A stretch of DNA of 64,000 bases from Rhizobiales bacterium 62-47. Its GTDB lineage: Bacteria > Pseudomonadota > Alphaproteobacteria > Rhizobiales > Xanthobacteraceae. Numbering within the stretch: the stretch's first letter is position 1; each line of letters opens with the position of its first letter. Location: positions 1-64,000 of the forward strand of contig MKVX01000011.1 in the NCBI GenBank assembly GCA_001899255.1, read 5' to 3'. Below, in pieces: positions 27,334-35,556 of the stretch. Made by a program: the position numbers and the translations under genes. The notes under the pieces were generated by a model. The model did not search any database. It was not told where the DNA came from and was given only the letters and a program-made list of their open reading frames with translations.

Positions 27334-28054
27334 GGCTGGCTCCGAGATAGGCACGAATGACCTCGGGATCGCGCAAAACGTCGGCGGTCGGCCCGTCCGC
27401 GATCTTGCTGCCGGCCGTCATCACGATGCAGCGCCCGCATAACGCCCGCACGGCCTCCATGACGTGCTCGACCAGCACGATAGTGATGCCGGAATCGCGC
27501 AACGAAGCGATCAGTTCGATGCCGACGCGCAATTCGGTTGGATTGAGTCCCGCCAGCCATTCGTCGAGCAGCAGCAATTGCGGAGCCGCGGCCAGCGCGC
27601 GCGCCAGTTCCATCCGCTTCTGATCGATGTAGGTGAGGTTCTCCGCGCGTTCGTTGCCACGTCCGCCGAGTCCGACAATCACAAGCAGATCATCGGCAGC
27701 CGCATGAACCTCGGCGCCCCATAGCGGCGCGCTTCGAAACGCCAGCGCGGCGACGATGTTCTCCGCCACGCTCAGCGACGGCAGGATACGCACGAGCTGG
27801 AAGGTGCGCGCGACGCCTTTGCGGGCGATGCGATGCGCCGGCAGGCCCGACAACTTCTCGCCGTTGAGCCGGATATCGCCACCGCTCGGCTTGAGGCTAC
27901 CGGAAATCATGTTGAGTACCGTAGTCTTGCCCGACCCGTTCGGCCCCAGTAGCCCGACGACCTCACCGCGCGCGACCTCAAACGAAACACCATTGACGGC
28001 AACGAGACCACCGAACCGCCGCGTCAGAGCGGATATATCGAGCAGCGTCGTCAT
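27326..28054 (-). CDS. LIV-type ABC transporter ATP-binding protein (LivG-like), transporter 2
   Basis: A 242-residue LivG-class ATPase with Walker A LGPNGSGKTT, Walker B LLLLDEWLAGLNP and the LivG segment ARTFQLVRILPSLSVAENI. In the Walker B stretch Trp replaces the usual Pro after the catalytic Glu (DEW instead of DEP), a variant seen in part of the family. The ATG overlaps the livM-like stop (ATGA). Confidence 0.92.
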   Translation of the reverse strand: MTTLLDISALTRRFGGLVAVNGVSFEVARGEVVGLLGPNGSGKTTVLNMISGSLKPSGGDIRLNGEKLSGLPAHRIARKGVARTFQLVRILPSLSVAENIVAALAFRSAPLWGAEVHAAADDLLVIVGLGGRGNERAENLTYIDQKRMELARALAAAPQLLLLDEWLAGLNPTELRVGIELIASLRDSGITIVLVEHVMEAVRALCGRCIVMTAGSKIADGPTADVLRDPEVIRAYLGASHA

Positions 28055-28998
28055 GAGCGAGCCTCGCTCCTGTCTGCCGCACGCGGACCGCGCCTTTTCA
28101 TCCAGTTATCCTCGACGAAGGACAACACGCCCTTGGGCAGTGCGAAGACGATGAGGATGAACAGCAGCCCGAGCAGGATCGAATAGTGATTGGGGAAATT
28201 CGCCGACAGCCACTCGAACAGCATGAACAGCGGCACCGCACCGAGCAACGGGCCCCACAGCCTCGCCGCGCCGCCGAGCAGCGCCATGATCAGCACCAGA
28301 AACGATACCGTTGGGTTGAAGACGATGGCCGGCTCGACATAGGTCCAGCGCGGCGCCTGGATGGCGCCGACCAGGGTCATGATCACGGCACTGACGGCGA
28401 ACAACGCCAGCTTGGTGCGTGCGATGTCGATGCCGACATGCGACGCCACCACTTCGTCGTCGCCGATCACCTTTAGAGCCAGCCCGATGCGGGAGCGGCC
28501 GATCCACCACGTCAGCAGCAAGGTGATGACGCCGAGCGCCAGCAATTGCCAATAGATCTGTTCCGGCGTGATGCCGAGGAAGATATAACGTCCCAGCGTG
28601 CCGGTGACGTTGATCTCGTAGAACGTGACGAGTTGCCGGATCAATTCGGCCAAGCCGAACGTGAAGATCACAAAGTAGACGCCGGACAGCCGCAGCGTCG
28701 AAAGGCCGACGATTAATGCGACCGCCAGTCCGATGGCAGCCGCGATCAACAGCACCAGCGGATAAGGCAGCACCTCGCTGAGCGCCGCAACGCAATAGGC
28801 ACCGATGCCGACGAAAGCGACCGTCGCAAGCGAGATATAGCCGGTCGGCCCGGAGAACAGCGCCCACGCCGTCGCCAGCGTCACATAGCCGGCGAGGCCG
28901 ATCAGCAGACCGAGGCCGTAAGCGCCGAGACACAACGGCGCCAGCGCAAGCACCGCCACGGCAACCACGAAACCGCCTGCGATTGCGAACCGCTTCAT
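28051..28998 (-). CDS. LIV-type ABC transporter permease (LivM-like), transporter 2
   Basis: A 315-residue permease with about nine membrane segments, the LivM signature LFSGPTGYISLATVAFVGIG near the N-terminus and the EAA-like loop GRSRIGLALKVIGDDEVVASHVGID. The C-terminus ends in a basic, probably cytoplasmic tail. Both ends overlap neighbouring genes by four bases, so translation of the set is coupled. Confidence 0.92.
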   Translation of the reverse strand: MKRFAIAGGFVVAVAVLALAPLCLGAYGLGLLIGLAGYVTLATAWALFSGPTGYISLATVAFVGIGAYCVAALSEVLPYPLVLLIAAAIGLAVALIVGLSTLRLSGVYFVIFTFGLAELIRQLVTFYEINVTGTLGRYIFLGITPEQIYWQLLALGVITLLLTWWIGRSRIGLALKVIGDDEVVASHVGIDIARTKLALFAVSAVIMTLVGAIQAPRWTYVEPAIVFNPTVSFLVLIMALLGGAARLWGPLLGAVPLFMLFEWLSANFPNHYSILLGLLFILIVFALPKGVLSFVEDNWMKRRGPRAADRSEARS

Positions 28999-29867
28999 CG
29001 TCGCGCCTTTCCGAACAGGCCGGAGGGGCGCCAGAGCAGGATGCCAAGGAAGATCAGGTAGACCGCCGCAAGCGTCAGTCCGGGACTGACATAGGTCGCG
29101 ACAAAGGTTTCAACGAGGCCGAGGATCAGACCGGCGCTCAACGCGCCGAGCAGATTGCCGACGCCACCCATGATGACGACGATCAGCGCCTTCATGGTGA
29201 ACACAACGCCGGATGTCGCGGTGAAGGTCTGGTACATCGAGATGACGACGCCGCCGCATGCCGCCAATGCGCCGCCGAGCGCGAAGGCGAGACGCACCGC
29301 GCGATTGGCGTCGATCCCGACCAGCGGGGCCGACGACGGCGCCACCGCAACGGCGCGCAACGCGGTGCCCCATAGCGTGCGCGTCAGCAGCAGGTAAAGG
29401 CCGCCACCGATGGCCAACGCGAGGACCAGTGCCAGCAGCCGGTTGGCGGCAACGCTGGCACCGAGGATATCGACACCGAAATTCATATAACTGTAGCTGA
29501 TGTAGTTGCCGCCGAAGAACACCAGCATCACGCCCTGGATGACGAACAGCAGGCCGAACGTGGCGAGGATAGAGTCGATCTCCAGCGACATCGCGGTTTT
29601 CGAACGCGCAACCAGCGGGCGCAACATGATGGCATAGATCATGTAGCTGAAGGCGAAGCCGAGCGGCGCCGCTACCAGCAAACTCACCAGCGGATTGATG
29701 CCGAGCGAACTGCTCAGCACGTAAGCAAGAAAGGACGCGGCGATGATCGTCTCGCCGTAAGCAAGGTTCATGATGCGGGAAATACCGTATTGCAGGGTGA
29801 GACCCATCGCGACAAGCGCGTAGGTCCCACCGAGCACAAGCCCAGCAATCAATGTCGTTACGATCAT
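28995..29867 (-). CDS. LIV-type ABC transporter permease (LivH-like), transporter 2
   Basis: A 290-residue LivH-class permease: N-terminal GLVLGGTYALVAMGLTLQYG, the RIMNLAYGETIIAASFLAY loop, and C-terminal GGVGNLLGALSAGLILG. Partner of the LivM-like permease with which it overlaps by four bases; 21 bases separate it from the binding-protein gene. Confidence 0.92.
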   Translation of the reverse strand: MIVTTLIAGLVLGGTYALVAMGLTLQYGISRIMNLAYGETIIAASFLAYVLSSSLGINPLVSLLVAAPLGFAFSYMIYAIMLRPLVARSKTAMSLEIDSILATFGLLFVIQGVMLVFFGGNYISYSYMNFGVDILGASVAANRLLALVLALAIGGGLYLLLTRTLWGTALRAVAVAPSSAPLVGIDANRAVRLAFALGGALAACGGVVISMYQTFTATSGVVFTMKALIVVIMGGVGNLLGALSAGLILGLVETFVATYVSPGLTLAAVYLIFLGILLWRPSGLFGKARR

Positions 29868-29888
29868 CGCGCGCGTCTTCGGTCGCCG

Positions 29889-31115
29889 CTATTTTGCTTG
29901 CCACACGGGCTTGGGCAGGATCGGCTTCGCCGCGCCCGGCCGGTCAACCGGCGCGATGGCGACGAACTGCCCGTTCTGCCACTGCCCGCCGAACCAAAGC
30001 GTGCGAAGCTGGTTGTTCTCAAGCTTGGTTTCGCCGAGCACGGCCTTGAAAGTGCCCGTCGACAATTCCTTCGACACCGCCTCGCGATCCAGCCCCTTCC
30101 GCTTGATCGCCTCCTGCAACATCTGCAGGCTCGCATAGGTGATGACGCTGCCCCAGAGATCCGGCGCCTTGCCAGTCACCTCTTCGTGTCGTTTGCGATA
30201 GGCGGTGTTTGCTTCGTTTTTCGGGTCGATGCCACCGAGGCTCATGATGCCTTCCGCGTTCGCACCGTTGTTCTTGCCATAGATCGGAAAGCCGGTGCCG
30301 ACGCCGAGATACATCACCTTAGGGTTGAACTTCGCGACCTGTGCTTGTTGCGTGATGGCAAAGGTTTCCGGTGGGTAAGAGAACGCAACGAACGTATCCG
30401 CACCGCCCTTTGCGGCTTCGTTGATCATCGGCGTGAAGTCGGTGGTGCCGGCCGGATAGGTCACATCGTAAGTTACCTCGAGGCCGGCCTTCTTGAACGA
30501 CGGGCGCGCGGCGGTGACGAGATCAATGCCAAACCCGTCAGCCACCGAGATCATCGCGATCTTGCCGTTGATGGTGCCCGCGGCCTTGGCTTGCTTCAAC
30601 ACACCGGCCAGCGCCTCGGTGTAGTCATGGCCGCCGCCGAGCAGCCAGAAGCTCTTCTTCCAGCGCTTGACAAACTCCGGCGCCTTGTCGGTGACGGCCG
30701 ACACCGCGAGCTGCGGATAGCCGAAGCGATCGAACAGCGGTGCCACGGCAAGATTGAAGCCCGTCCCCCACGGCGCAAAGATGAAATCGACCTTGTCCTG
30801 CGTGGCGAGCCGCTCGGTCGCGCGCACCACCTCCTCGGCGGACGAACGATCGTCGTATTCGATGATCTCGACCGGCAACCGCTTGCCATCCGGCAATTCG
30901 AGGCCACCAGCGTCCTTCACTTCCTTGGCCCACAGCACGTAGTTGGGAATGGTAGTGATGCCGGCCCCGCCGGCGTTCGGCCCGGTCTTCGAGACCGCGT
31001 AACCGATTTTCACGGAGGTCCGCTCCTGCGCAATTGCAGAAACGCCGCCGACGCTGAAAAGCAGGATAGCGGACAAACCGAGAGCGCTGCGCGCTCGCTT
31101 GTGCCACGTCGTCAT
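29889..31115 (-). CDS. LIV-type ABC transporter substrate-binding protein, transporter 2
   Basis: A 408-residue periplasmic binding protein (type 1 fold) with a signal peptide ending GGVSAIA|QE, then VKIGYAVSKTGPNAGG and the hinge region typical of the amide/LIV-binding family. First gene of a unit that continues through four transporter genes into the aldehyde dehydrogenase and SDR genes. The ligand may therefore be the aromatic compound whose aldehyde these enzymes handle, which is an inference from position. Confidence 0.92.
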   Translation of the reverse strand: MTTWHKRARSALGLSAILLFSVGGVSAIAQERTSVKIGYAVSKTGPNAGGAGITTIPNYVLWAKEVKDAGGLELPDGKRLPVEIIEYDDRSSAEEVVRATERLATQDKVDFIFAPWGTGFNLAVAPLFDRFGYPQLAVSAVTDKAPEFVKRWKKSFWLLGGGHDYTEALAGVLKQAKAAGTINGKIAMISVADGFGIDLVTAARPSFKKAGLEVTYDVTYPAGTTDFTPMINEAAKGGADTFVAFSYPPETFAITQQAQVAKFNPKVMYLGVGTGFPIYGKNNGANAEGIMSLGGIDPKNEANTAYRKRHEEVTGKAPDLWGSVITYASLQMLQEAIKRKGLDREAVSKELSTGTFKAVLGETKLENNQLRTLWFGGQWQNGQFVAIAPVDRPGAAKPILPKPVWQAK

Positions 31116-31370
31116 GGTGATCCTCCCCTGTGATGCCGATCGCGCGGCATATTGCTCATCCGGCGTATCGCAACTTCTTCAGGTCGCTGGTTCCGGCGGA
31201 ATGAGACGCTAGCGAGGAGGTCGTCGGGCAGGAATAGATGTTTTCGGGCGATAATTGTACTTTTCACGGCAAACGGGGCCGTTGCGCTCTCTTGCCGCAG
31301 ATCGCACTTAGGGCATCGATGGGCAAGTCATCAAGCTTCCATACCGAGGGATTCAGACAGGAATCATCGC

Positions 31371-32885
31371 TCAAATGGCGAACCGCTTTGCGGCCCGGGC
31401 CACGATATCGAGCTTGGCCTCGGCCGACGAACACGAGCAGATCGGGTTATCGGCAAACGTGGCGAAGCCGCAATCCGGATGCAGCAGAACGCGGTCCCTG
31501 CCGAACAGATCGATGGCATGGCCGATCTTCGCAGCCACGTCATCGACCGCTTCCGGTGCGGCATGTTTTTGATTGACGACGCCGACGCCGATCCGTGTAT
31601 CGCCGGGGAGCCGGCGCAGGATTTCCATCTCGCCGGCGCGCGGCGTGCACATCTCCAGCAGGTAGGCGCCGACCTTCATGCCGGCGAGCGTCTCAACCAA
31701 TGGCTCGTAGCTGCCGGCCAGCGCCACGCTTTCGTCCGGCGTCCAATTGCCACGGCAAACATGCAGGGCGATGCGCTCCTTCGGCAGGCCGTCGACGACG
31801 GCGTTCATCAACTCCCTGGCGAAGCCCAATTCATGTTCCGGACCAAGCGATTCCGACAGCGCGCCACACATGAAGCTGCGCTTGTTCTTGGCGCCGCTGA
31901 ACACGACTTCCGACAGCACTGGCTCGTCGAGCTGCACCAATGCCGCACCGCCGTCGAGCAGATCGATCACCTCTTCACGCAGCGCTCGCACGATATCCGC
32001 GGCGATCTGTTCGCGTGACGAATAGACCTGCTCGGAAATGCACTCCATCCACATCGTTCGCGTCAGCAGATACGGACCCGGCAAAGCGATCTTGATCGGC
32101 TTGCTGGTAATGCCACGTACGAAATCCAGTTCATGTCGGACGATGGGACGCACCCGCTTGATCTGACCGAACACCCCCGGATGCCGAACATCGCCGGCCG
32201 GAACGTCGAGCGCGCGCAACTCGGCCTCGAACTCCTCCGGATGATCGACCAGCGGCAACAAATCGATCAGCGGCACCAACTGACAGCCTTCGAGACGGGT
32301 CGCGACAAAGCTGGCATAGCTGTCGCGGCGCTGTTCGCCGTCGGTGACGACATCGACGCCGGCCTTTTCCTGCGCACTGACCGCAAGACGTACGGCATCG
32401 TCGGCCGTCTGATGAAATGCCGCTTCATCGAGCCGGCCCTGCACATGATCGTGCATGGCTTCGATCATCCACCGCGGCCGCGGCCAGCTGCCGATGCCCA
32501 TCACGGCAAGTGCGGGAATCGTCGGAGCCGCAATCGGCGCTGCACGGCGCGGTACGACTGCTTCAATCGGCGCGGCCGCAGCCGGACGCAACGGGGCCTT
32601 CGGCGTTTCTGACTCGCCGCGTTCCGCCAACTTGCCCTTGCAGACCAGAAAGCTGCGTTCTTTGCCCTGCTTGGTCCAGGTAATGAGATCGTTACCAGTC
32701 AATCGGCACCATGCCGGCAGATCTTCGTCGACCGAGATCTCCCGCGAGCGGATTTCCAGCAAACCGCCGCGCGGCAACGGATCGATGTGCTTGCGGATCA
32801 GCAACAGCAGCCCGTTGCCGCAATCGAGATCGCCGCCGTCGAAGCTGACGTCGGGTTGTTCGTTATGGGCAGCGACGGGATTCAT
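31371..32885 (-). CDS. TusA-like domain fused to MetE-type zinc methyltransferase core
   Basis: A 504-residue two-domain protein. Residues 1-85 are a TusA/SirA-like domain, but the catalytic CPxP is replaced by Cys22 in LDCGNG; the second conserved segment LPAWCRLTGNDL is present. A Pro/Ala-rich linker follows (95-125). Residues 126-504 resemble the C-terminal half of cobalamin-independent methionine synthase, with all four expected zinc ligands: His375 and Cys377 (LHVCRG), Glu411 and Cys472 (HPDCGF). The folate-binding N-terminal half of MetE is absent. Likely chemistry is zinc-activated thiol alkylation or dealkylation, with the TusA-like domain as sulfur donor or acceptor. Last gene of the operon; strong AGGAG before ATG. 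Confidence 0.85.
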   Translation of the reverse strand: MNPVAAHNEQPDVSFDGGDLDCGNGLLLLIRKHIDPLPRGGLLEIRSREISVDEDLPAWCRLTGNDLITWTKQGKERSFLVCKGKLAERGESETPKAPLRPAAAAPIEAVVPRRAAPIAAPTIPALAVMGIGSWPRPRWMIEAMHDHVQGRLDEAAFHQTADDAVRLAVSAQEKAGVDVVTDGEQRRDSYASFVATRLEGCQLVPLIDLLPLVDHPEEFEAELRALDVPAGDVRHPGVFGQIKRVRPIVRHELDFVRGITSKPIKIALPGPYLLTRTMWMECISEQVYSSREQIAADIVRALREEVIDLLDGGAALVQLDEPVLSEVVFSGAKNKRSFMCGALSESLGPEHELGFARELMNAVVDGLPKERIALHVCRGNWTPDESVALAGSYEPLVETLAGMKVGAYLLEMCTPRAGEMEILRRLPGDTRIGVGVVNQKHAAPEAVDDVAAKIGHAIDLFGRDRVLLHPDCGFATFADNPICSCSSAEAKLDIVARAAKRFAI

Positions 32886-32907
32886 GACATGCTCCTGGAT
32901 CTCGATC

Positions 32908-33735
32908 TCATGTTATTTGTTCAGGCCGACTGCTCGTGCCGGACGCGTACAGCCGCTGATAAGCGTGATCGTCAAACTGTGCCGTCGCGACGTCGATGAT
33001 TGCATTGCCGCGCGACAGACCGACGATGCGATCGGCATAGCTACGGGCGAAGTGAACCTGATGCAGGCTGCAGATGACGCCGACACTACCGGAGCGCGCG
33101 ATTTCGCGCAGCAGTTCAAGCACCCCGGCGCCTGCATTCGGATCGAGACTCGCCACCGGCTCGTCGGCGATGATCAGGCTCGGCCGCTGGCACAATGCAC
33201 GGGCGATCGCCACACGCTGCTGCTGTCCCCCGGACAACGTGTCGGCACGCTGCAGCGCCTTGTCGAGCAATCCGACGCGCTCGAGGCATTCCAGCGCAAA
33301 CAAGCGATCTTCCCGTGAAAAGCGCCGGACCAAGCCACGCCACGCCGGAACGTAGCCAAGTCGCCCGGCGAGCACGTTATCCAAAGCGTTGAGGCGGCTC
33401 ACGAGATTGAACTGCTGAAATACCACGGCAATTCTGCGGCGCAGCCGACCGTGCAGCGCCTGAATATCGTCGTCGTCGATCTTGATGACGCCGTTGTCCG
33501 GTTTGAGCAGTCCGGCGATGCATCGAAATAGCGTCGTCTTCCCCGATCCGCTCGGCCCCAGCACCGCGACGAATTCGTGCTCGCGCACAACAAAACCGAC
33601 ATCCTTGATCGCAGCGATGCCGCCGAAGTGCTTGCTGACACCGCCCACTGTCAAGCGCACCGGCACCGTATCTGGCGATGCGGCCGTCCCGGTGCGCAGC
33701 ACTGGATGGTCCTGAACCTTGACGACCGAGCTCAT
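32908..33735 (-). CDS. phosphonate-type ABC transporter ATP-binding protein (PhnC-like)
   Basis: A 275-residue ABC ATPase close to PhnC: Walker A LGPSGSGKTT, the PhnC-like Q-loop region VFQQFNLVSRLNALDNVLAGRL, signature LSGGQQQRVAIARAL and Walker B LIIADEPVASLDP. The ATG at 33735 overlaps the phnE-like stop (ATGA); the frame extends upstream only inside phnE. It energises uptake of an oxyanion such as a phosphonate or, in this sulfur-related context, possibly an organosulfur anion. Confidence 0.9.
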   Translation of the reverse strand: MSSVVKVQDHPVLRTGTAASPDTVPVRLTVGGVSKHFGGIAAIKDVGFVVREHEFVAVLGPSGSGKTTLFRCIAGLLKPDNGVIKIDDDDIQALHGRLRRRIAVVFQQFNLVSRLNALDNVLAGRLGYVPAWRGLVRRFSREDRLFALECLERVGLLDKALQRADTLSGGQQQRVAIARALCQRPSLIIADEPVASLDPNAGAGVLELLREIARSGSVGVICSLHQVHFARSYADRIVGLSRGNAIIDVATAQFDDHAYQRLYASGTSSRPEQIT

Positions 33736-34544
33736 ATCAGCTTCCTGCGGAGCCAGCCGGAAAGCTGATCGAGCAATGTGACAACGATCAGGATGATGCC
33801 GATGATGGTGAAGAGCCGCGAGAAATCCAGCAGGTCCATGCTGTTCTTCAATTCCTGTCCAATGCCTCCGGCGCCGACGACGCCGAGCACCGTCGACGCA
33901 CGAACATTGAACTCCCACCAGAACAACGCGGTCGACAGCAACACAGGAAGCACATCGGGAATTAGTGCGTACATGATACGCACGCTGTGCGTTGCGCCGG
34001 TGGTGCCAACCGCCTCGTACGGACCAAGATTGGCATTCTCGATGTGATCGGCGAACAGCTTTGCCGCACTGCCCCAGGTATGCAGCGCGATACCCAGAAC
34101 GCCGGCGAACGGACCCAGGCCCACGGCGGCGACAAACAGCAGCGCAAAGACGAACGAGTCGATGCCGCGCAAGGCATTGAGAAACCAGCGCGCAGGATAA
34201 TACAACGGCGGGAATGGCGTGATGTTGCGGCTCGCCAGCATCGCCATTGGCAGGGCGAGCACGCAGGCGGCGGTGGTGCCGATCAGCGCCATCGCGATGG
34301 TTTCCGCGGTCCGGTACAGAAACAGCGGAATCTCATCGGTTTTCGGAGGCCATGCGTGGACAAGCCATCCCCACAATCGCGGCAGTCCAGTCACGAGCTT
34401 CGCCGGGTCGATCGCGGCGAGGTTCCACGACACGACGTAGAGCGCGAACACGACCGATGCGACCAACCAGAACCTCAGGCGCATCGCGGAGAAACCGCGG
34501 CGCGTCTGCTCGATCTGATTCAGCATCTCCTCCGCGGCCGTCAT
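33732..34544 (-). CDS. phosphonate-type ABC transporter permease (PhnE-like)
   Basis: A 270-residue permease with six or so membrane segments and the binding-protein-dependent-transport EAA motif EAVGTTGATHSVRIMYALIP, followed by the PhnE-typical NVRASTVLGVVGAGGIGQEL. It has a predicted cytoplasmic N-terminus (MTAAEEMLNQIEQTRRG). It forms the homodimeric pore for the PhnD/PhnC-like partners. Coupled to phnC by a four-base overlap. Confidence 0.92.
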   Translation of the reverse strand: MTAAEEMLNQIEQTRRGFSAMRLRFWLVASVVFALYVVSWNLAAIDPAKLVTGLPRLWGWLVHAWPPKTDEIPLFLYRTAETIAMALIGTTAACVLALPMAMLASRNITPFPPLYYPARWFLNALRGIDSFVFALLFVAAVGLGPFAGVLGIALHTWGSAAKLFADHIENANLGPYEAVGTTGATHSVRIMYALIPDVLPVLLSTALFWWEFNVRASTVLGVVGAGGIGQELKNSMDLLDFSRLFTIIGIILIVVTLLDQLSGWLRRKLI

Positions 34545-34608
34545 GGCGCTGGCGCTGTCCCGATCCGGTAACGCCTATTGGCAAGATCGCCCCGATAGAG
34601 GAGGCGTG

Positions 34609-35484
34609 TCATGATTTCAGTTTGATCTTGCCGACAGCCACGCCCGCCTTCTCGATAGTGCTATATGAGGCATGCGTCGCATCGACAAAGCCGGTGTAGC
34701 GCGGCGGCAGCAACGTCTTGGCCTGCTCGTCGGTGATGGCGGTGAGGATCTTCTGCACCTTGGCACCGAGGTCCTTCGGCGCATTCGGCGCAATTGCGAT
34801 CGCATCGTTCGGCAGGGGATCGGATGTCCAGATCACCTTGGTATCACCGTCCTTGATCTTGCCACTGGCAATCATCGCGTTGCGGTTACGATCGAAATCG
34901 GTCGCCATATCGACCTGGCCTGACGCCACGGCGATTTCGTTTGCCGCATGCGTTGCGCCTTCGCTGTATTTCCAATAGGTGCGTGGATCGATCCTCCAGA
35001 CCTCCTTGGCGTAGTAGCTCGGCACCAGCCAGCCGGACGTCGAGCCGACGTCGGCAAATGAGATCGAGCGGCCCTTGGTGTCATCCGGAAATTTCGAGAC
35101 CTGCATGTCGGGTTTCCCGATGACGATGCCGTAATAGATCGGCTTGCCGTCATACTTGACGGTAGCCACGGCCTGGCAGTTGGTGGCGTTGTTGGCGATG
35201 ATGTAACCCCAAGGTCCCATCCAGGCGACATCGAGTTGGCCGGATCCCATCCCGACCGCCATGCCCGCCCAATCGGTGGTCGCGAACAACTCGAAATCGA
35301 CGCCAAGCTCCTTGGCGAGATGGGTGAACACCGGCGTATAAGCGCGCTTGGTGTCCTCCGCGCTCGGCAGCAACGGTCCAACACCAAAGCGCATCTTCTT
35401 GGCTTGTGCGATAGCCGGCATGGCGAGCGATACGCCCATCGCACCGGCACCGACTAGCAAAGTCCGACGCTTGATCCTGTTCAT
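34609..35484 (-). CDS. phosphonate-type ABC transporter substrate-binding protein (PhnD-like)
   Basis: A 291-residue periplasmic binding protein of the PhnD/SsuA type. The leader has a double-arginine, Tat-like start (IKRRTLLVGAGAMG) ending AMPAIAQA. The mature part shows the PhnD pattern RFGVGPLLPSAEDTKRAYTP and the ligand-loop SFADVGSTSGWLVPSYYAKE with its Ser/Thr oxyanion contacts. The ATG at 35484 follows GGGAGGGG with good spacing. Ligand unknown: phosphonate, phosphite or an organosulfur oxyanion would all fit the fold. Confidence 0.9.
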   Translation of the reverse strand: MNRIKRRTLLVGAGAMGVSLAMPAIAQAKKMRFGVGPLLPSAEDTKRAYTPVFTHLAKELGVDFELFATTDWAGMAVGMGSGQLDVAWMGPWGYIIANNATNCQAVATVKYDGKPIYYGIVIGKPDMQVSKFPDDTKGRSISFADVGSTSGWLVPSYYAKEVWRIDPRTYWKYSEGATHAANEIAVASGQVDMATDFDRNRNAMIASGKIKDGDTKVIWTSDPLPNDAIAIAPNAPKDLGAKVQKILTAITDEQAKTLLPPRYTGFVDATHASYSTIEKAGVAVGKIKLKS

Positions 35485-35556
35485 AATGCCCCTCCCCTCG
35501 AGATGTACGGCAGGCAGCGAAGCTCTATGCTTCGCCACCCGTGTGTTGAAATGCGC

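Noticed and set aside
32908-35484. Classical phosphonate C-P lyase locus
   Set aside because: No phnG-phnM or phosphonatase genes are present; only the transporter resembles Phn.
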